Origin: Blastocatellia bacterium
Lineage (GTDB): Bacteria; Acidobacteriota; Blastocatellia; UBA7656
DNA length: 7,737 nucleotides
Reading direction: 5' to 3'
NCBI GenBank assembly: GCA_022615215.1
Contig: JAKEHD010000028.1
Coordinates: 1 to 7,737 of the forward strand
Shown: positions 1-6,375 of the stretch, piece by piece
Layout of the letters: each line of letters opens with the position of its first letter
Numbering within the stretch: position 1 is the first letter of the stretch
Made by a program: the position numbers and the translations under genes
The notes under the pieces: model-generated
The model's input: only the letters and a program-made list of their open reading frames with translations
What the model was told of the DNA's origin: nothing
Database searches by the model: none

Positions 1-32
1 CACTCCAAATAGGTTGCGGCGCTGAAAAAGGT

Positions 33-98
33 TCATTTTATCCCGCGCGTAGTATATATCTCCGCTCAAAATTGTCATTTCATCCCGCGCGCAGTATA
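33..98. repeat. Two 24-bp direct repeats, 42 bp apart, upstream of murJ
   Basis: Copies at 33-56 and 75-98 match at 22 of 24 positions by eye; they differ only at 39/81 (T/C) and 50/92 (T/C). The shared core is CATCCCGCGCG or TATCCCGCGCG followed by an AGTATA box. The start-to-start distance of 42 bp is about four turns of B-DNA, so a dimeric or tandem protein would meet both copies on the same DNA face; it is also exactly 14 codons. The function is not recognised. It could be a pair of operators, a duplicated promoter segment (the second copy overlaps a promoter-like sequence), or the end of a repeat-containing gene from outside the window. Confidence 0.6.
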
Positions 99-100
99 GC
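72..100 (+). promoter_or_regulatory. Candidate sigma70-type promoter for the murJ operon
   Basis: TTGTCA at 72-77 (5 of 6 to TTGACA) is separated by exactly 17 bp from TATAGC at 95-100 (4 of 6 to TATAAT). Transcription would begin near 107, leaving a leader of about 47 nt before the murJ ATG. The first direct-repeat copy has a weaker counterpart (GGTTCA at 30-35, 17 bp, TATATA at 53-58), so this could be a tandem promoter. It rests on consensus matching only. The same boxes read as TATACT on the minus strand, so a divergent promoter cannot be excluded. Confidence 0.35.
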
Positions 101-153
101 TTTTCGCCGGGTCCGACTGGATTAGCTTCCGACAAGCGGATAGAATTTGCCGG

Positions 154-1887
154 ATGAAAGAACCGAGCCATCACGGGGAAGCAGGGGAGCAGGGGAGCAG
201 GGGAGCAGGGGAGCAAGTCATCGCCGGGGAGAGCCGACAACCGACCATCAACAGAAGGAGCGTCGCGCGTTCGGCAGGCATTGTGAGCCTTGCAGTGATG
301 GCGAGTCGCGTGCTCGGCCTCGTGCGCGAGATGGCTTTTGCCTATTTCTTCGGCGCGTCCAAGAGCATCGCTTACGATGCCTTCCTTGTTGCCTTCCGCA
401 TACCCAACATGTTGCGCGATCTGTTCGCCGAGGGCGCGCTGTCGTCCGCCTTCGTCCCGGTCTTTTCGGACTACCTGGTGAAGCATGGCAAAGAGGAGGC
501 CTTCAGGTTAGCAAACCGCATTGCGACGGCCTTGATATTGATACTGGGCATTCTTGTGGTGTTAGGAATAATCTTCGCAAATCAATTGGTCGGCGTTATA
601 GCGTTCGGCTACCAGGATAACCCGGAAAAGTTCGCGCTCACCGTGCGGCTCACACGGATAATGATGCCGTTCATCTTGCTCGTTGCTCTGGCAGCACAGA
701 CGATGGGCGTACTCAATGCGCGCGACCGTTTCGCCGTGCCCGCGCTATCGGCATCGTTCTTCAATGTCGGTTCACTGATAGGCGGAATATTTTTTGCGGC
801 CCTGCTCACCGACCCGACCTTTTCTCATCCTATACGGGCCATTGTTGAAAACCCCGTCGAAGGCATAATAGGCATGTCTTACGGCGTGTTGATCGGCGGC
901 TTTTTACAATTCGCGGGGCAATGGCCGACTCTGTTCAGAGATGGATTCCGCTATCGCCCTATGCTCAGTTTCAGCGACCCGGGAGTGCGGCGAATATTTC
1001 GCCTTATGGGACCGGCCATCATAGGCGGAGCCGCCGTCCAGGTCAATGTGCTCGTCAACACCAACTTCGCCTCCAACATTCCACCAGACAACGGTCCCGT
1101 CTCCTGGCTCAACTATGCATTCCGACTCATGCAATTCCCAATAGGCGTCTTCGGCGTCGCAATCGCTACGGCCACATTGCCCTCAATATCGAGAAACGCC
1201 GCGCTCGAAGAGCTTCACGATTTCCGGCACACGCTCTCCGGTTCGATTCGCCTGGCATTTCTGTTGACGATACCGTCGGCAGTGGGATTGGCCGTGCTGG
1301 GCCGGCCGATCATCGCGCTCATTTACGAACGCGGGCCGTTCACCGCCTTTGATACGGATCACACGGCCGCCGTGCTCGCTTTTTATGCGATAGGGCTGGC
1401 CGGTTACTCGGCGATCAAGATACTTGCGCCCGCATTCTATGCCCTCGGCGATGCGCGCACGCCGATGCTGATCAGCCTGCTTTCGATAATAATCAACTTC
1501 GTGATGAACTGGTTGCTGGTCGGCGTGCTTCAGGAGAGGGGACTTGCGCTTTCGACTTCGACGGTGGCGCTAGGGAACTTCGCTCTTCTATATTTTCTGA
1601 TAAGGCGACGAACAGACGGCCTCGAAGACCGCAGGACTGCCATCACCGTCGGCAAGATACTTCTCGCATCGGCGGCAATGGGGATGGTCTGCTGGGCGAT
1701 AAATCGCATGCTAGGCGGAGGGGACAGCCTGGGAGCGCGAATCACAAATGTTCTGGTTTCGGTCGGCGGGGGCGCGGGCGTCTTCTATCTCGCGGCCTCG
1801 CTGCTAGGCGTTCAAGAACTGAAAGCCGCCGTGAGCGCGATCACCTCTCGTTTGATGAGAATGAAGCCGCCCCGAAAAAGGAGTTAG
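154..1887 (+). CDS. murJ: Lipid II flippase MurJ (MviN family)
   Basis: An integral inner-membrane protein that moves the peptidoglycan precursor lipid II from the cytoplasmic to the periplasmic leaflet. The hydrophobic pattern fits the 14-helix MOP-superfamily fold. The family-defining first loop is intact: SRVLGLVRE (51-59), YDAFLVAFRIPNMLRDLFAEGALSSAF from about 74. Arg52, Arg58, Asp75, Asn85 and Arg88 align with E. coli Arg18, Arg24, Asp39, Asn49 and Arg52, several of which are needed for function. At 577 aa it is longer than E. coli MurJ (about 511). About 33 of the extra residues lie before the normal N-terminus, and residues 8-21 (GEAGEQGSRGAGEQ) are encoded by a tandem octamer repeat. 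ATG154 is the only ATG/GTG/TTG in frame before codon 44, which already lies in helix 1, so it is the best start although its Shine-Dalgarno is poor. The last codons hold the ribosome binding site of the next gene. Confidence 0.95.
   Translation: MKEPSHHGEAGEQGSRGAGEQVIAGESRQPTINRRSVARSAGIVSLAVMASRVLGLVREMAFAYFFGASKSIAYDAFLVAFRIPNMLRDLFAEGALSSAFVPVFSDYLVKHGKEEAFRLANRIATALILILGILVVLGIIFANQLVGVIAFGYQDNPEKFALTVRLTRIMMPFILLVALAAQTMGVLNARDRFAVPALSASFFNVGSLIGGIFFAALLTDPTFSHPIRAIVENPVEGIIGMSYGVLIGGFLQFAGQWPTLFRDGFRYRPMLSFSDPGVRRIFRLMGPAIIGGAAVQVNVLVNTNFASNIPPDNGPVSWLNYAFRLMQFPIGVFGVAIATATLPSISRNAALEELHDFRHTLSGSIRLAFLLTIPSAVGLAVLGRPIIALIYERGPFTAFDTDHTAAVLAFYAIGLAGYSAIKILAPAFYALGDARTPMLISLLSIIINFVMNWLLVGVLQERGLALSTSTVALGNFALLYFLIRRRTDGLEDRRTAITVGKILLASAAMGMVCWAINRMLGGGDSLGARITNVLVSVGGGAGVFYLAASLLGVQELKAAVSAITSRLMRMKPPRKRS
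181..216 (+). repeat. Tandem octamer repeat (GCAGGGGA x4) inside the murJ 5' end
   Basis: Four perfect GCAGGGGA units occupy 181-212, followed by a partial GCAA and preceded by a degenerate unit (ACGGGGA, 173-179). The period of 8 is not a multiple of three, so successive units are read in all three frames and give Gly/Glu/Gln/Ser/Arg-rich, probably unstructured sequence. The same octamer begins the palindrome between the adaptor and ATPase genes at 3088, so this is a dispersed repeat family rather than conserved MurJ sequence. Tandem perfect units of this size are prone to slipped-strand copy-number change. Confidence 0.85.
1877..1883 (+). promoter_or_regulatory. Shine-Dalgarno AAAGGAG for the adaptor gene
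   Basis: AAAGGAG lies inside the last codons of murJ, 11 nt before the ATG at 1895. It is the clearest ribosome binding site in the window. Because it overlaps the end of murJ, the adaptor is probably translated from the same message, with reinitiation possible. Confidence 0.7.
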
Positions 1888-1894
1888 AGCCGAC

Positions 1895-3079
1895 ATGAGA
1901 TTGAATGGAAAGACAGTGTGTCTCGCTGTGATCGCCGCGCTGGCGGTTCTTAGCGCCTCTTCGTGCGGGTGGTTTGGCAACGATGGCGCGAATGAAATTT
2001 CTCTGTCGGGCAACATAGAGCTTACCGAAACCAACATAGCTTTCAAGACGCCCGGCCTTCTTGTAGAGCTTACGGTCGATGAAGGCGACGACGTGAAAAA
2101 AGATCAGGTAGTCGCCCGTCTCGACCGCGCACAGCTTTTAAGTCAGCGAGACCGCGTGCAGGCGGCGCTACGGGCAGCCGAATCTCAGACGCGAGAGCTT
2201 CAGACCGCCATACAGTTTCAGAGTGAAACCGTCGAGGGGCAGATCGCCGGGCGTCGGGCCGAACTCGATCAGGCCGAAGCCAATTTGAAACAACTGCTGG
2301 CCGGCTCCCGAAGTCAGGACATCGAGCAGGCCCGCGCTCAGGTCGAGCGAGCGCGTTCGGAATTCGAGCAGGCCAGAAGCGATTGGGAACGCGCGCAGGC
2401 GCTTTATAAGACAGGAGACATCTCCGAACAACAGCATCAGCAGAACAAGACGCGCTTCGAAGCCGCCGCCGCTTCGCTCAAACAGGCCGAAGAGCGATTC
2501 GCCCTTGTAAAGGAAGGCCCCAGGAAAGAAGACATAGAAGCCGCTCGCGCCCTTGTCGCTCGCGCTCAGGCGGGCCTTCGTCTGGCCGGAGCCACACGGC
2601 TGGAGGTCAAACAGAAACAGCAGCGACTCGAAACCGCCCGCGCGGAAGTCGAACGAGCGCGATCGGAAGTCGCTCTCATCGAAACCCAATTGAAAGAGAC
2701 CGAAGCTGTAAGCCCTATTGACGGGGTTGTGCTGGTCAAGGCGGCGGAAGCGGGCGAAGTGGTGGCGGCGGGCACCACGATTCTGACGGTCGGAGACCTG
2801 GCACGCCCCTGGCTGCGCGGCTACATTCAAGAGACCGATCTCGGCCGCGTGAAGCTTGGCGATAAGGTCAGGGTGACTACGGATTCTTTTCCCGGCAAGG
2901 TCTATGAGGGGCGCATCTCGTTCATCTCGTCCGAGGCGGAGTTTACGCCCAAGCAGATTCAGACTCAGGAAGAGAGAGTCAAGCTGGTTTATCGAATCAA
3001 GATCGACATAGAGAATCCGGCGCGCGAGTTGAAATCCAACATGCCGGCCGATGCCGTTATCGTGCTCGGCGAGAGATGA
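1895..3079 (+). CDS. ybhG: HlyD/YbhG-family periplasmic adaptor (lipoprotein) of an ABC exporter
   Basis: Membrane fusion protein linking an inner-membrane ABC pump to an outer-membrane channel. Residues 8-22 are a hydrophobic signal segment ending in ALAVLSASSC; Cys24 fits a lipobox, so the mature protein is probably a lipoprotein facing the periplasm. The first lipoyl half is about 36-77 (KTPGLLVELTVDEGDDVKKDQ). A long Ala/Glu/Arg/Gln-rich coiled-coil hairpin spans about 78-270. It contains two copies of a G-x-R-x-x-D-I motif (137-143 and 208-214), as I recall for E. coli YbhG. The second lipoyl half begins at SPIDGVVL (273-280). The beta-barrel includes RPWLRGYIQETDL and the EAEFTPK segment, which closely resembles YbhG. 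At 394 aa it is longer than E. coli YbhG (about 330), mostly in the coiled coil, which may suit a wider periplasm or a different channel. It starts 7 nt after murJ; the whole exporter follows. The substrate cannot be told from sequence. Confidence 0.9.
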   Translation: MRLNGKTVCLAVIAALAVLSASSCGWFGNDGANEISLSGNIELTETNIAFKTPGLLVELTVDEGDDVKKDQVVARLDRAQLLSQRDRVQAALRAAESQTRELQTAIQFQSETVEGQIAGRRAELDQAEANLKQLLAGSRSQDIEQARAQVERARSEFEQARSDWERAQALYKTGDISEQQHQQNKTRFEAAAASLKQAEERFALVKEGPRKEDIEAARALVARAQAGLRLAGATRLEVKQKQQRLETARAEVERARSEVALIETQLKETEAVSPIDGVVLVKAAEAGEVVAAGTTILTVGDLARPWLRGYIQETDLGRVKLGDKVRVTTDSFPGKVYEGRISFISSEAEFTPKQIQTQEERVKLVYRIKIDIENPARELKSNMPADAVIVLGER

Positions 3080-3087
3080 GAAGAGGT

Positions 3088-3170
3088 GCAGGGGAGCAGG
3101 GGTGATTGGATATAAATGAGCAAGCGAAGAGGAATTGCTCCTCTGCTCCTCCGCACCCCAGCACCCCTGC
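3088..3170. repeat. 83-nt imperfect palindrome built from the octamer repeat
   Basis: Outer arms 3088-3104 and 3154-3170 pair at 15 of 17 positions (GCAGGGG against CCCCTGC, then more). An inner 6-bp stem, 3118-3123 GAGCAA with 3135-3140 TTGCTC, shares the same symmetry axis at 3129. The left arm begins with the octamer seen in murJ (GCAGGGGAGCAGGGG). It fills the gap between the adaptor and ATPase 1. In RNA it would form a long stem that could protect the upstream message, slow polymerase or hide the next start. There is no T-run after it, so it is not a typical intrinsic terminator. Confidence 0.75.
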
Positions 3171-3180
3171 TTAATTCAAG

Positions 3181-4137
3181 ATGGTCGCAAACCGTACAGA
3201 CAACGATGTAATAATCAGTAGCAGAGGGCTTTCGCGGCGGTTCGGCGATTTGATTGCGGTCGACCGTCTCGATCTGGAAATTTATCGAGGGGAGATATTC
3301 GGCCTGGTCGGGCCGGACGGCGCGGGGAAGACGACCACTCTCAGGATGCTTTGCACCCTGATGGAGATCACCGAGGGGCAAATCCATATAGCTGGGTACG
3401 ACGTAGCGCGCGATACCGATGCGGTCAAAGACCGTATAGGGTATATGGCTCAGAGGTTCGGTCTTTACAGCGATCTGACCGTCGAAGAGAACATGATCTT
3501 TTACTCGGATCTCTTCGCCGTCACGGGGCGCGGACGGGAAGAGTTGATGGCTCGCCTGTTGCAGATGACGAGGATGGAGCCTTTTCGCAAGAGGCAGGCC
3601 GGGAAGCTTTCGGGAGGCATGAAACAGAAACTTGCTTTGATGTGTACGCTCTTGCATCGCCCGCAGATACTTTTTCTCGACGAACCGACGAACGGCGTCG
3701 ACCCTGTGAGCAGGAGAGATTTCTGGGCCATCCTTTATCAACTGGTCAGAGACGGATTGACGGTCTTTCTGACCACCGCTTATCTCGACGAAGCGGAGCG
3801 GTGCAATCGCGTTGGCTTCATGTACAGGGGGCGATTGATACGCTGCGATTCGCCCGATGCGCTCAAAGCCGGGTTGGAAGAGAAGTGTTACGAGGTGTCA
3901 TCTCTCGATCAAAGGGCCGTAAGGGAAGTTCTTGAAAATCTCGATGGAGTCGTGAGCGTTACCCCTGCGGGCGCGACGCTGCATCTATTTCTCTCGCCGT
4001 CGGAAACGTCGATCGCGAATCTTGAAAAGGCCCTCGACGAACGGGGCATCAAGGGCGCTGAGTTCAAAGAGATAGTCCCGTCGCTTGAAGACGTTTTCAT
4101 CGCGCTGGCTCGCAAGTCATCTGTGAAAGCGGTGTAA
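3181..4137 (+). CDS. ABC-2 type exporter ATPase 1 (equivalent to the N-terminal half of YbhF)
   Basis: Cytoplasmic nucleotide-binding subunit that powers the permeases encoded downstream. In order: Walker A GPDGAGKT (44-51), Q-loop Gln91 (GYMAQRFGLY), canonical signature LSGGMKQ (143-149), Walker B ILFLDEP (163-169), D-loop NGVDP (171-175). The switch (H-loop) position reads TTAYLDEAE with Ala200 where most ABC ATPases have His; as I recall this is shared with the first domain of YbhF/RbbA-like proteins. The C-terminal accessory region ends in the exporter-type motif PSLEDVFIAL. In E. coli YbhF the two ATPase domains are one polypeptide; here they are two genes. ATG3181 follows an in-frame stop at 3172-3174 and is the only plausible start, but there is no Shine-Dalgarno: the palindrome runs to 10 nt before it. 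ATPase 2 begins 90 nt downstream. Confidence 0.92.
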   Translation: MVANRTDNDVIISSRGLSRRFGDLIAVDRLDLEIYRGEIFGLVGPDGAGKTTTLRMLCTLMEITEGQIHIAGYDVARDTDAVKDRIGYMAQRFGLYSDLTVEENMIFYSDLFAVTGRGREELMARLLQMTRMEPFRKRQAGKLSGGMKQKLALMCTLLHRPQILFLDEPTNGVDPVSRRDFWAILYQLVRDGLTVFLTTAYLDEAERCNRVGFMYRGRLIRCDSPDALKAGLEEKCYEVSSLDQRAVREVLENLDGVVSVTPAGATLHLFLSPSETSIANLEKALDERGIKGAEFKEIVPSLEDVFIALARKSSVKAV

Positions 4138-4157
4138 GAGACGAACGAATGAAGATC

Positions 4158-4221
4158 AACCACAGATTACACTGATGACACAGACAGAAATCTTTTGTGA
4201 AATCTGTGTAATACGGTGGTT
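4158..4221. repeat. 64-bp palindromic element, copy A (AACCACAGATTACAC family)
   Basis: Left arm AACCACAGATTACAC (4158-4172) faces right arm GTGTAATACGGTGGTT (4206-4221). The AACCAC/GTGGTT and TTACAC/GTGTAA blocks pair, with one bulged base between. Further pairs occur inward (4174-4176 with 4202-4204; 4179-4182 with 4196-4199) on nearly the same axis. The 22 bases at 4151-4172 are identical to 6368-6389, upstream of permease 2, so this is a dispersed element. It separates the two ATPase genes and ends just before the ATPase 2 start. It resembles REP/MITE-type palindromic repeats in build, though I do not recognise a named family. Confidence 0.75.
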
Positions 4222-4227
4222 AAAGAA

Positions 4228-5205
4228 ATGGACGAACGCGCAATGACAGGGATGAGCAGCGATCAAACGGACGCGGCCGTCGAGGTTGAAAACCTCGTCA
4301 AAAAGTTCGGCGACTTCACGGCTGTAGACAATATTTCACTGACCGTGCGAAGGGGAGAAATCTTCGGCTTTCTAGGCCCGAACGGGGCCGGTAAATCGAC
4401 GACCATTCGCATACTCTGCGGATTGCTTCGGCCTTCGAGCGGGCGGGCCGTCGTGGGCGGGTTCGATTGTCTCACTCAGGCCGAAGAGGTTAAAAAGCAT
4501 ATCGGTTATATGTCGCAAAAGTTTTCGCTCTACGACGACCTGACGGTTGAAGAGAACATAGATTTTTTCGGCGGCATATACGGAGTGCCGCGCCGCAAAC
4601 GCGCCGAGCGCAAAGAGTATGCCCTACGCATGGCGGGGCTCGAAGACCGTCGCGATACGAAGACCGGCGTGCTGCCCGGAGGATGGAAACAGCGGCTTGC
4701 GCTCGGCTGCGCCATCCTGCACGAGCCGCCAATCCTGTTTTTGGACGAGCCGACTTCGGGCGTAGACCCTATTGCGCGGCGCGATTTTTGGGACTTGATA
4801 TACAGGCTCTCGGAAGCGGGAAACACGGTCTTCGTGACTACGCATTATATGGACGAAGCGGAATACTGCCATCGCCTCGCGCTGATGTATCAGGGGAGAA
4901 TCATCGCGCTCGGCGCACCCGATTCGTTGAAGAAAAAACTTTATTCGAAGACCCTTATGCACCTCGACTCGTCGGACCTTTTAGGAAGCCTCGAAGCTCT
5001 CGAAGGCGAAGAGGGGATATTGGACGCGGCCGTCTTCGGGAGCGGTTTGCATGTTGCGGTCACAGACGCCCGAGCGGCTGATGCCAGTATTCGGGCCGCT
5101 CTCGATAGCAAGGGCATCGAGGTGGAGCGGTTAGAGGTGATAGAGCCATCGATGGAAGATGTCTTCGTCGGTCTGATAGAAGAGGAAGAGCGAAAAGCCT
5201 CATGA
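4228..5205 (+). CDS. ABC-2 type exporter ATPase 2 (equivalent to the C-terminal half of YbhF)
   Basis: Second nucleotide-binding subunit of the same exporter. Numbered from ATG4228 (325 aa): Walker A GPNGAGKS (50-57), Q-loop Gln97 (GYMSQKFSLY), signature LPGGWKQRLAL (149-159), Walker B ILFLDEP (169-175), D-loop SGVDP (177-181), and an intact H-loop His206 in TTHYMDEAE. The signature Ser is replaced by Pro150; as I recall the C-terminal domains of YbhF and RbbA also have Pro here. The accessory region ends in PSMEDVFVGL. An upstream GTG at 4216 would add four residues but lies within the palindrome arm, so ATG4228 is preferred; ATG4243 and ATG4252 are also possible, and no start has a strong Shine-Dalgarno. 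The stop overlaps the permease 1 start (ATGA), a sign of translational coupling. Its defect complements that of ATPase 1, which suggests a heterodimer. Confidence 0.93.
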   Translation: MDERAMTGMSSDQTDAAVEVENLVKKFGDFTAVDNISLTVRRGEIFGFLGPNGAGKSTTIRILCGLLRPSSGRAVVGGFDCLTQAEEVKKHIGYMSQKFSLYDDLTVEENIDFFGGIYGVPRRKRAERKEYALRMAGLEDRRDTKTGVLPGGWKQRLALGCAILHEPPILFLDEPTSGVDPIARRDFWDLIYRLSEAGNTVFVTTHYMDEAEYCHRLALMYQGRIIALGAPDSLKKKLYSKTLMHLDSSDLLGSLEALEGEEGILDAAVFGSGLHVAVTDARAADASIRAALDSKGIEVERLEVIEPSMEDVFVGLIEEEERKAS

Positions 5206-6335
5206 AATTTCGACGTATGCGGGCCGTCGCCCGAAAGGAATTCATTCACGTTTTGCGCGATCCGAGGAGTTTGCTTATGGCGCTCGCGCTGCCGCTCATA
5301 CTGCTCCTTCTGTTCGGCTACGCGCTCACGCTCGATGTCGACCGTATACAGACCTTGATTTACGATCAGGACCGGAGTCCGGAGAGCCGCGCGCTTATCG
5401 AAGCGTTCGAGGGTTCGCGCTATTTCGAGGTGACGGGACTCGTGAGCGATTACAGAACCATTGAAGAGAAGATAGACCGGAATGAATGTTTGCTCGCGAT
5501 CATCATCCCGCACTCTTATTCGCGCAATCTGCTTTCCGGCGAACAGGTGAGCATCCAGTTGATCCTCGACGGCAGCGATTCGAACACGGCCTCTATAGCC
5601 AAGGGCTACGCCGAGGGACTCGTCGAAGCTTACGCTCTGGAATTGCGCTCCCGCGCGATGAATCAGGCAGTGGGAGGCCGGGTAGCGCCGCCTGTCGAAG
5701 CGCGATTGCGCGTGTGGTACAACAGCGAGTTGCAGTCCAAGAACTACATAGTGCCCGGTTTGATAGCGGTGATTCTGATGATAATCGCTGCGTTGCTGAC
5801 ATCTCTGACCATCGCGCGGGAATGGGAGACGGGAACGATGGAGCAGTTGATATCGACGCCCGTAAGGCCCTCGGAATTGATACTCGGCAAGATGGCGGCC
5901 TTCTTCGCCATCGGGCTTGCCGATCTTGCGATAGCGATAGGAGTGGGGCTGCTGATATTCCGGGTTCCGTTCCGGGGCAACGCGCTTTTTCTGGTTGTGA
6001 CGAGTTGCATATTCCTGTTCGGGGCGTTGATGTGGGGGATATTTATTTCCGCAGTGGCGCGGTCGCAGTTGCTCGCTTATCAGATGAGCCTCGTCTCTTC
6101 GTTTCTGCCCGCGTTCCTGCTTTCGGGTTTCATATATTCGATTGAGAACATGCCTGTGGTCATCCAGGTGATCACTCACATCGTTCCGGCGCGATACTTT
6201 GTGACCATACTCAAAGGGATTTTTTTGAAGGGCATAGGTCCGGAGGTTTTATGGAGTGAGGTTGGATTTCTGATCCTCTATGCCGGAGTTATAGGCGCAG
6301 TGGCGGCGCGCAAACTCAGGCAGAAACTGGCCTGA
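5202..6335 (+). CDS. ybhS: ABC-2 type permease 1 (YbhS-like)
   Basis: Inner-membrane transport subunit. The N-terminal elbow KEFIHVLRDPRSLL (12-25) precedes helix 1 (about 24-43). A large periplasmic domain (about 45-182) follows, including ILDGSDSNTAS (121-131) and VWYNSELQSKNYIVPG (171-186), both typical of the YbhS/YbhR/YhhJ family. Five further hydrophobic helices follow. The cytoplasmic segment AREWETGTMEQLISTPVR (205-222) is the expected contact with the ATPase Q-loop region. PAFLLSGFIYSIENMP (303-318) and RYFVTILKGIFLKG lie near the C-terminus. At 377 aa it matches YbhS in length and in gene order (adaptor, ATPase, S, R). The start overlaps the ATPase 2 stop by 4 nt. The substrate is unknown; E. 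coli YbhFSR has been linked to drug and cation efflux, which need not hold here. Permease 2 is a clear paralogue. Confidence 0.93.
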   Translation: MKFRRMRAVARKEFIHVLRDPRSLLMALALPLILLLLFGYALTLDVDRIQTLIYDQDRSPESRALIEAFEGSRYFEVTGLVSDYRTIEEKIDRNECLLAIIIPHSYSRNLLSGEQVSIQLILDGSDSNTASIAKGYAEGLVEAYALELRSRAMNQAVGGRVAPPVEARLRVWYNSELQSKNYIVPGLIAVILMIIAALLTSLTIAREWETGTMEQLISTPVRPSELILGKMAAFFAIGLADLAIAIGVGLLIFRVPFRGNALFLVVTSCIFLFGALMWGIFISAVARSQLLAYQMSLVSSFLPAFLLSGFIYSIENMPVVIQVITHIVPARYFVTILKGIFLKGIGPEVLWSEVGFLILYAGVIGAVAARKLRQKLA

Positions 6336-6370
6336 GTCAGAGGCCAGGGGCCAGGAGTCAGGGGTCAGAA
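6336..6370 (+). repeat. Heptamer tandem repeat (5 units, consensus GYCAGRR)
   Basis: Directly after the permease 1 stop come five 7-bp units: GTCAGAG, GCCAGGG, GCCAGGA, GTCAGGG, GTCAGAA. The array begins at the first base after the TGA and ends where the palindromic element begins. It resembles the short tandemly repeated repetitive (STRR) heptamers described in cyanobacteria, in form rather than proven kinship. No coding role is seen. Confidence 0.75.
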
Positions 6371-6375
6371 GATCA

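Noticed and set aside
147..620. TTG-started 157-codon frame overlapping murJ
   Set aside because: It overlaps murJ in another frame and its Arg/Pro/His-rich product looks like no protein family; its only interest is as an alternate start if the octamer count changes.
2168..2830. Minus-strand 220-codon frame opposite the adaptor
   Set aside because: Shadow of the Ala/Glu/Arg-rich coiled-coil codons; no start signal or recognisable domain.
3088..3170. Intrinsic terminator after the adaptor gene
   Set aside because: The stem is strong, but no T-run follows on the + strand and the rest of the exporter lies directly downstream, so full termination here is unlikely.
3116..3211. Small frame ATG AGC AAG ... 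(31 codons) overlapping the ATPase 1 start
   Set aside because: It lies mostly inside the palindrome, so its content is set by the repeat; it has no clear Shine-Dalgarno and ends in TAA shortly after ATG3181. Nothing supports a real leader peptide.
4941..6179. Long open frame on the minus strand (412 codons) opposite ATPase 2 and permease 1
   Set aside because: It is antisense to two well-supported genes; its Arg/His/Gln-rich composition is the usual shadow of GC-leaning coding DNA.
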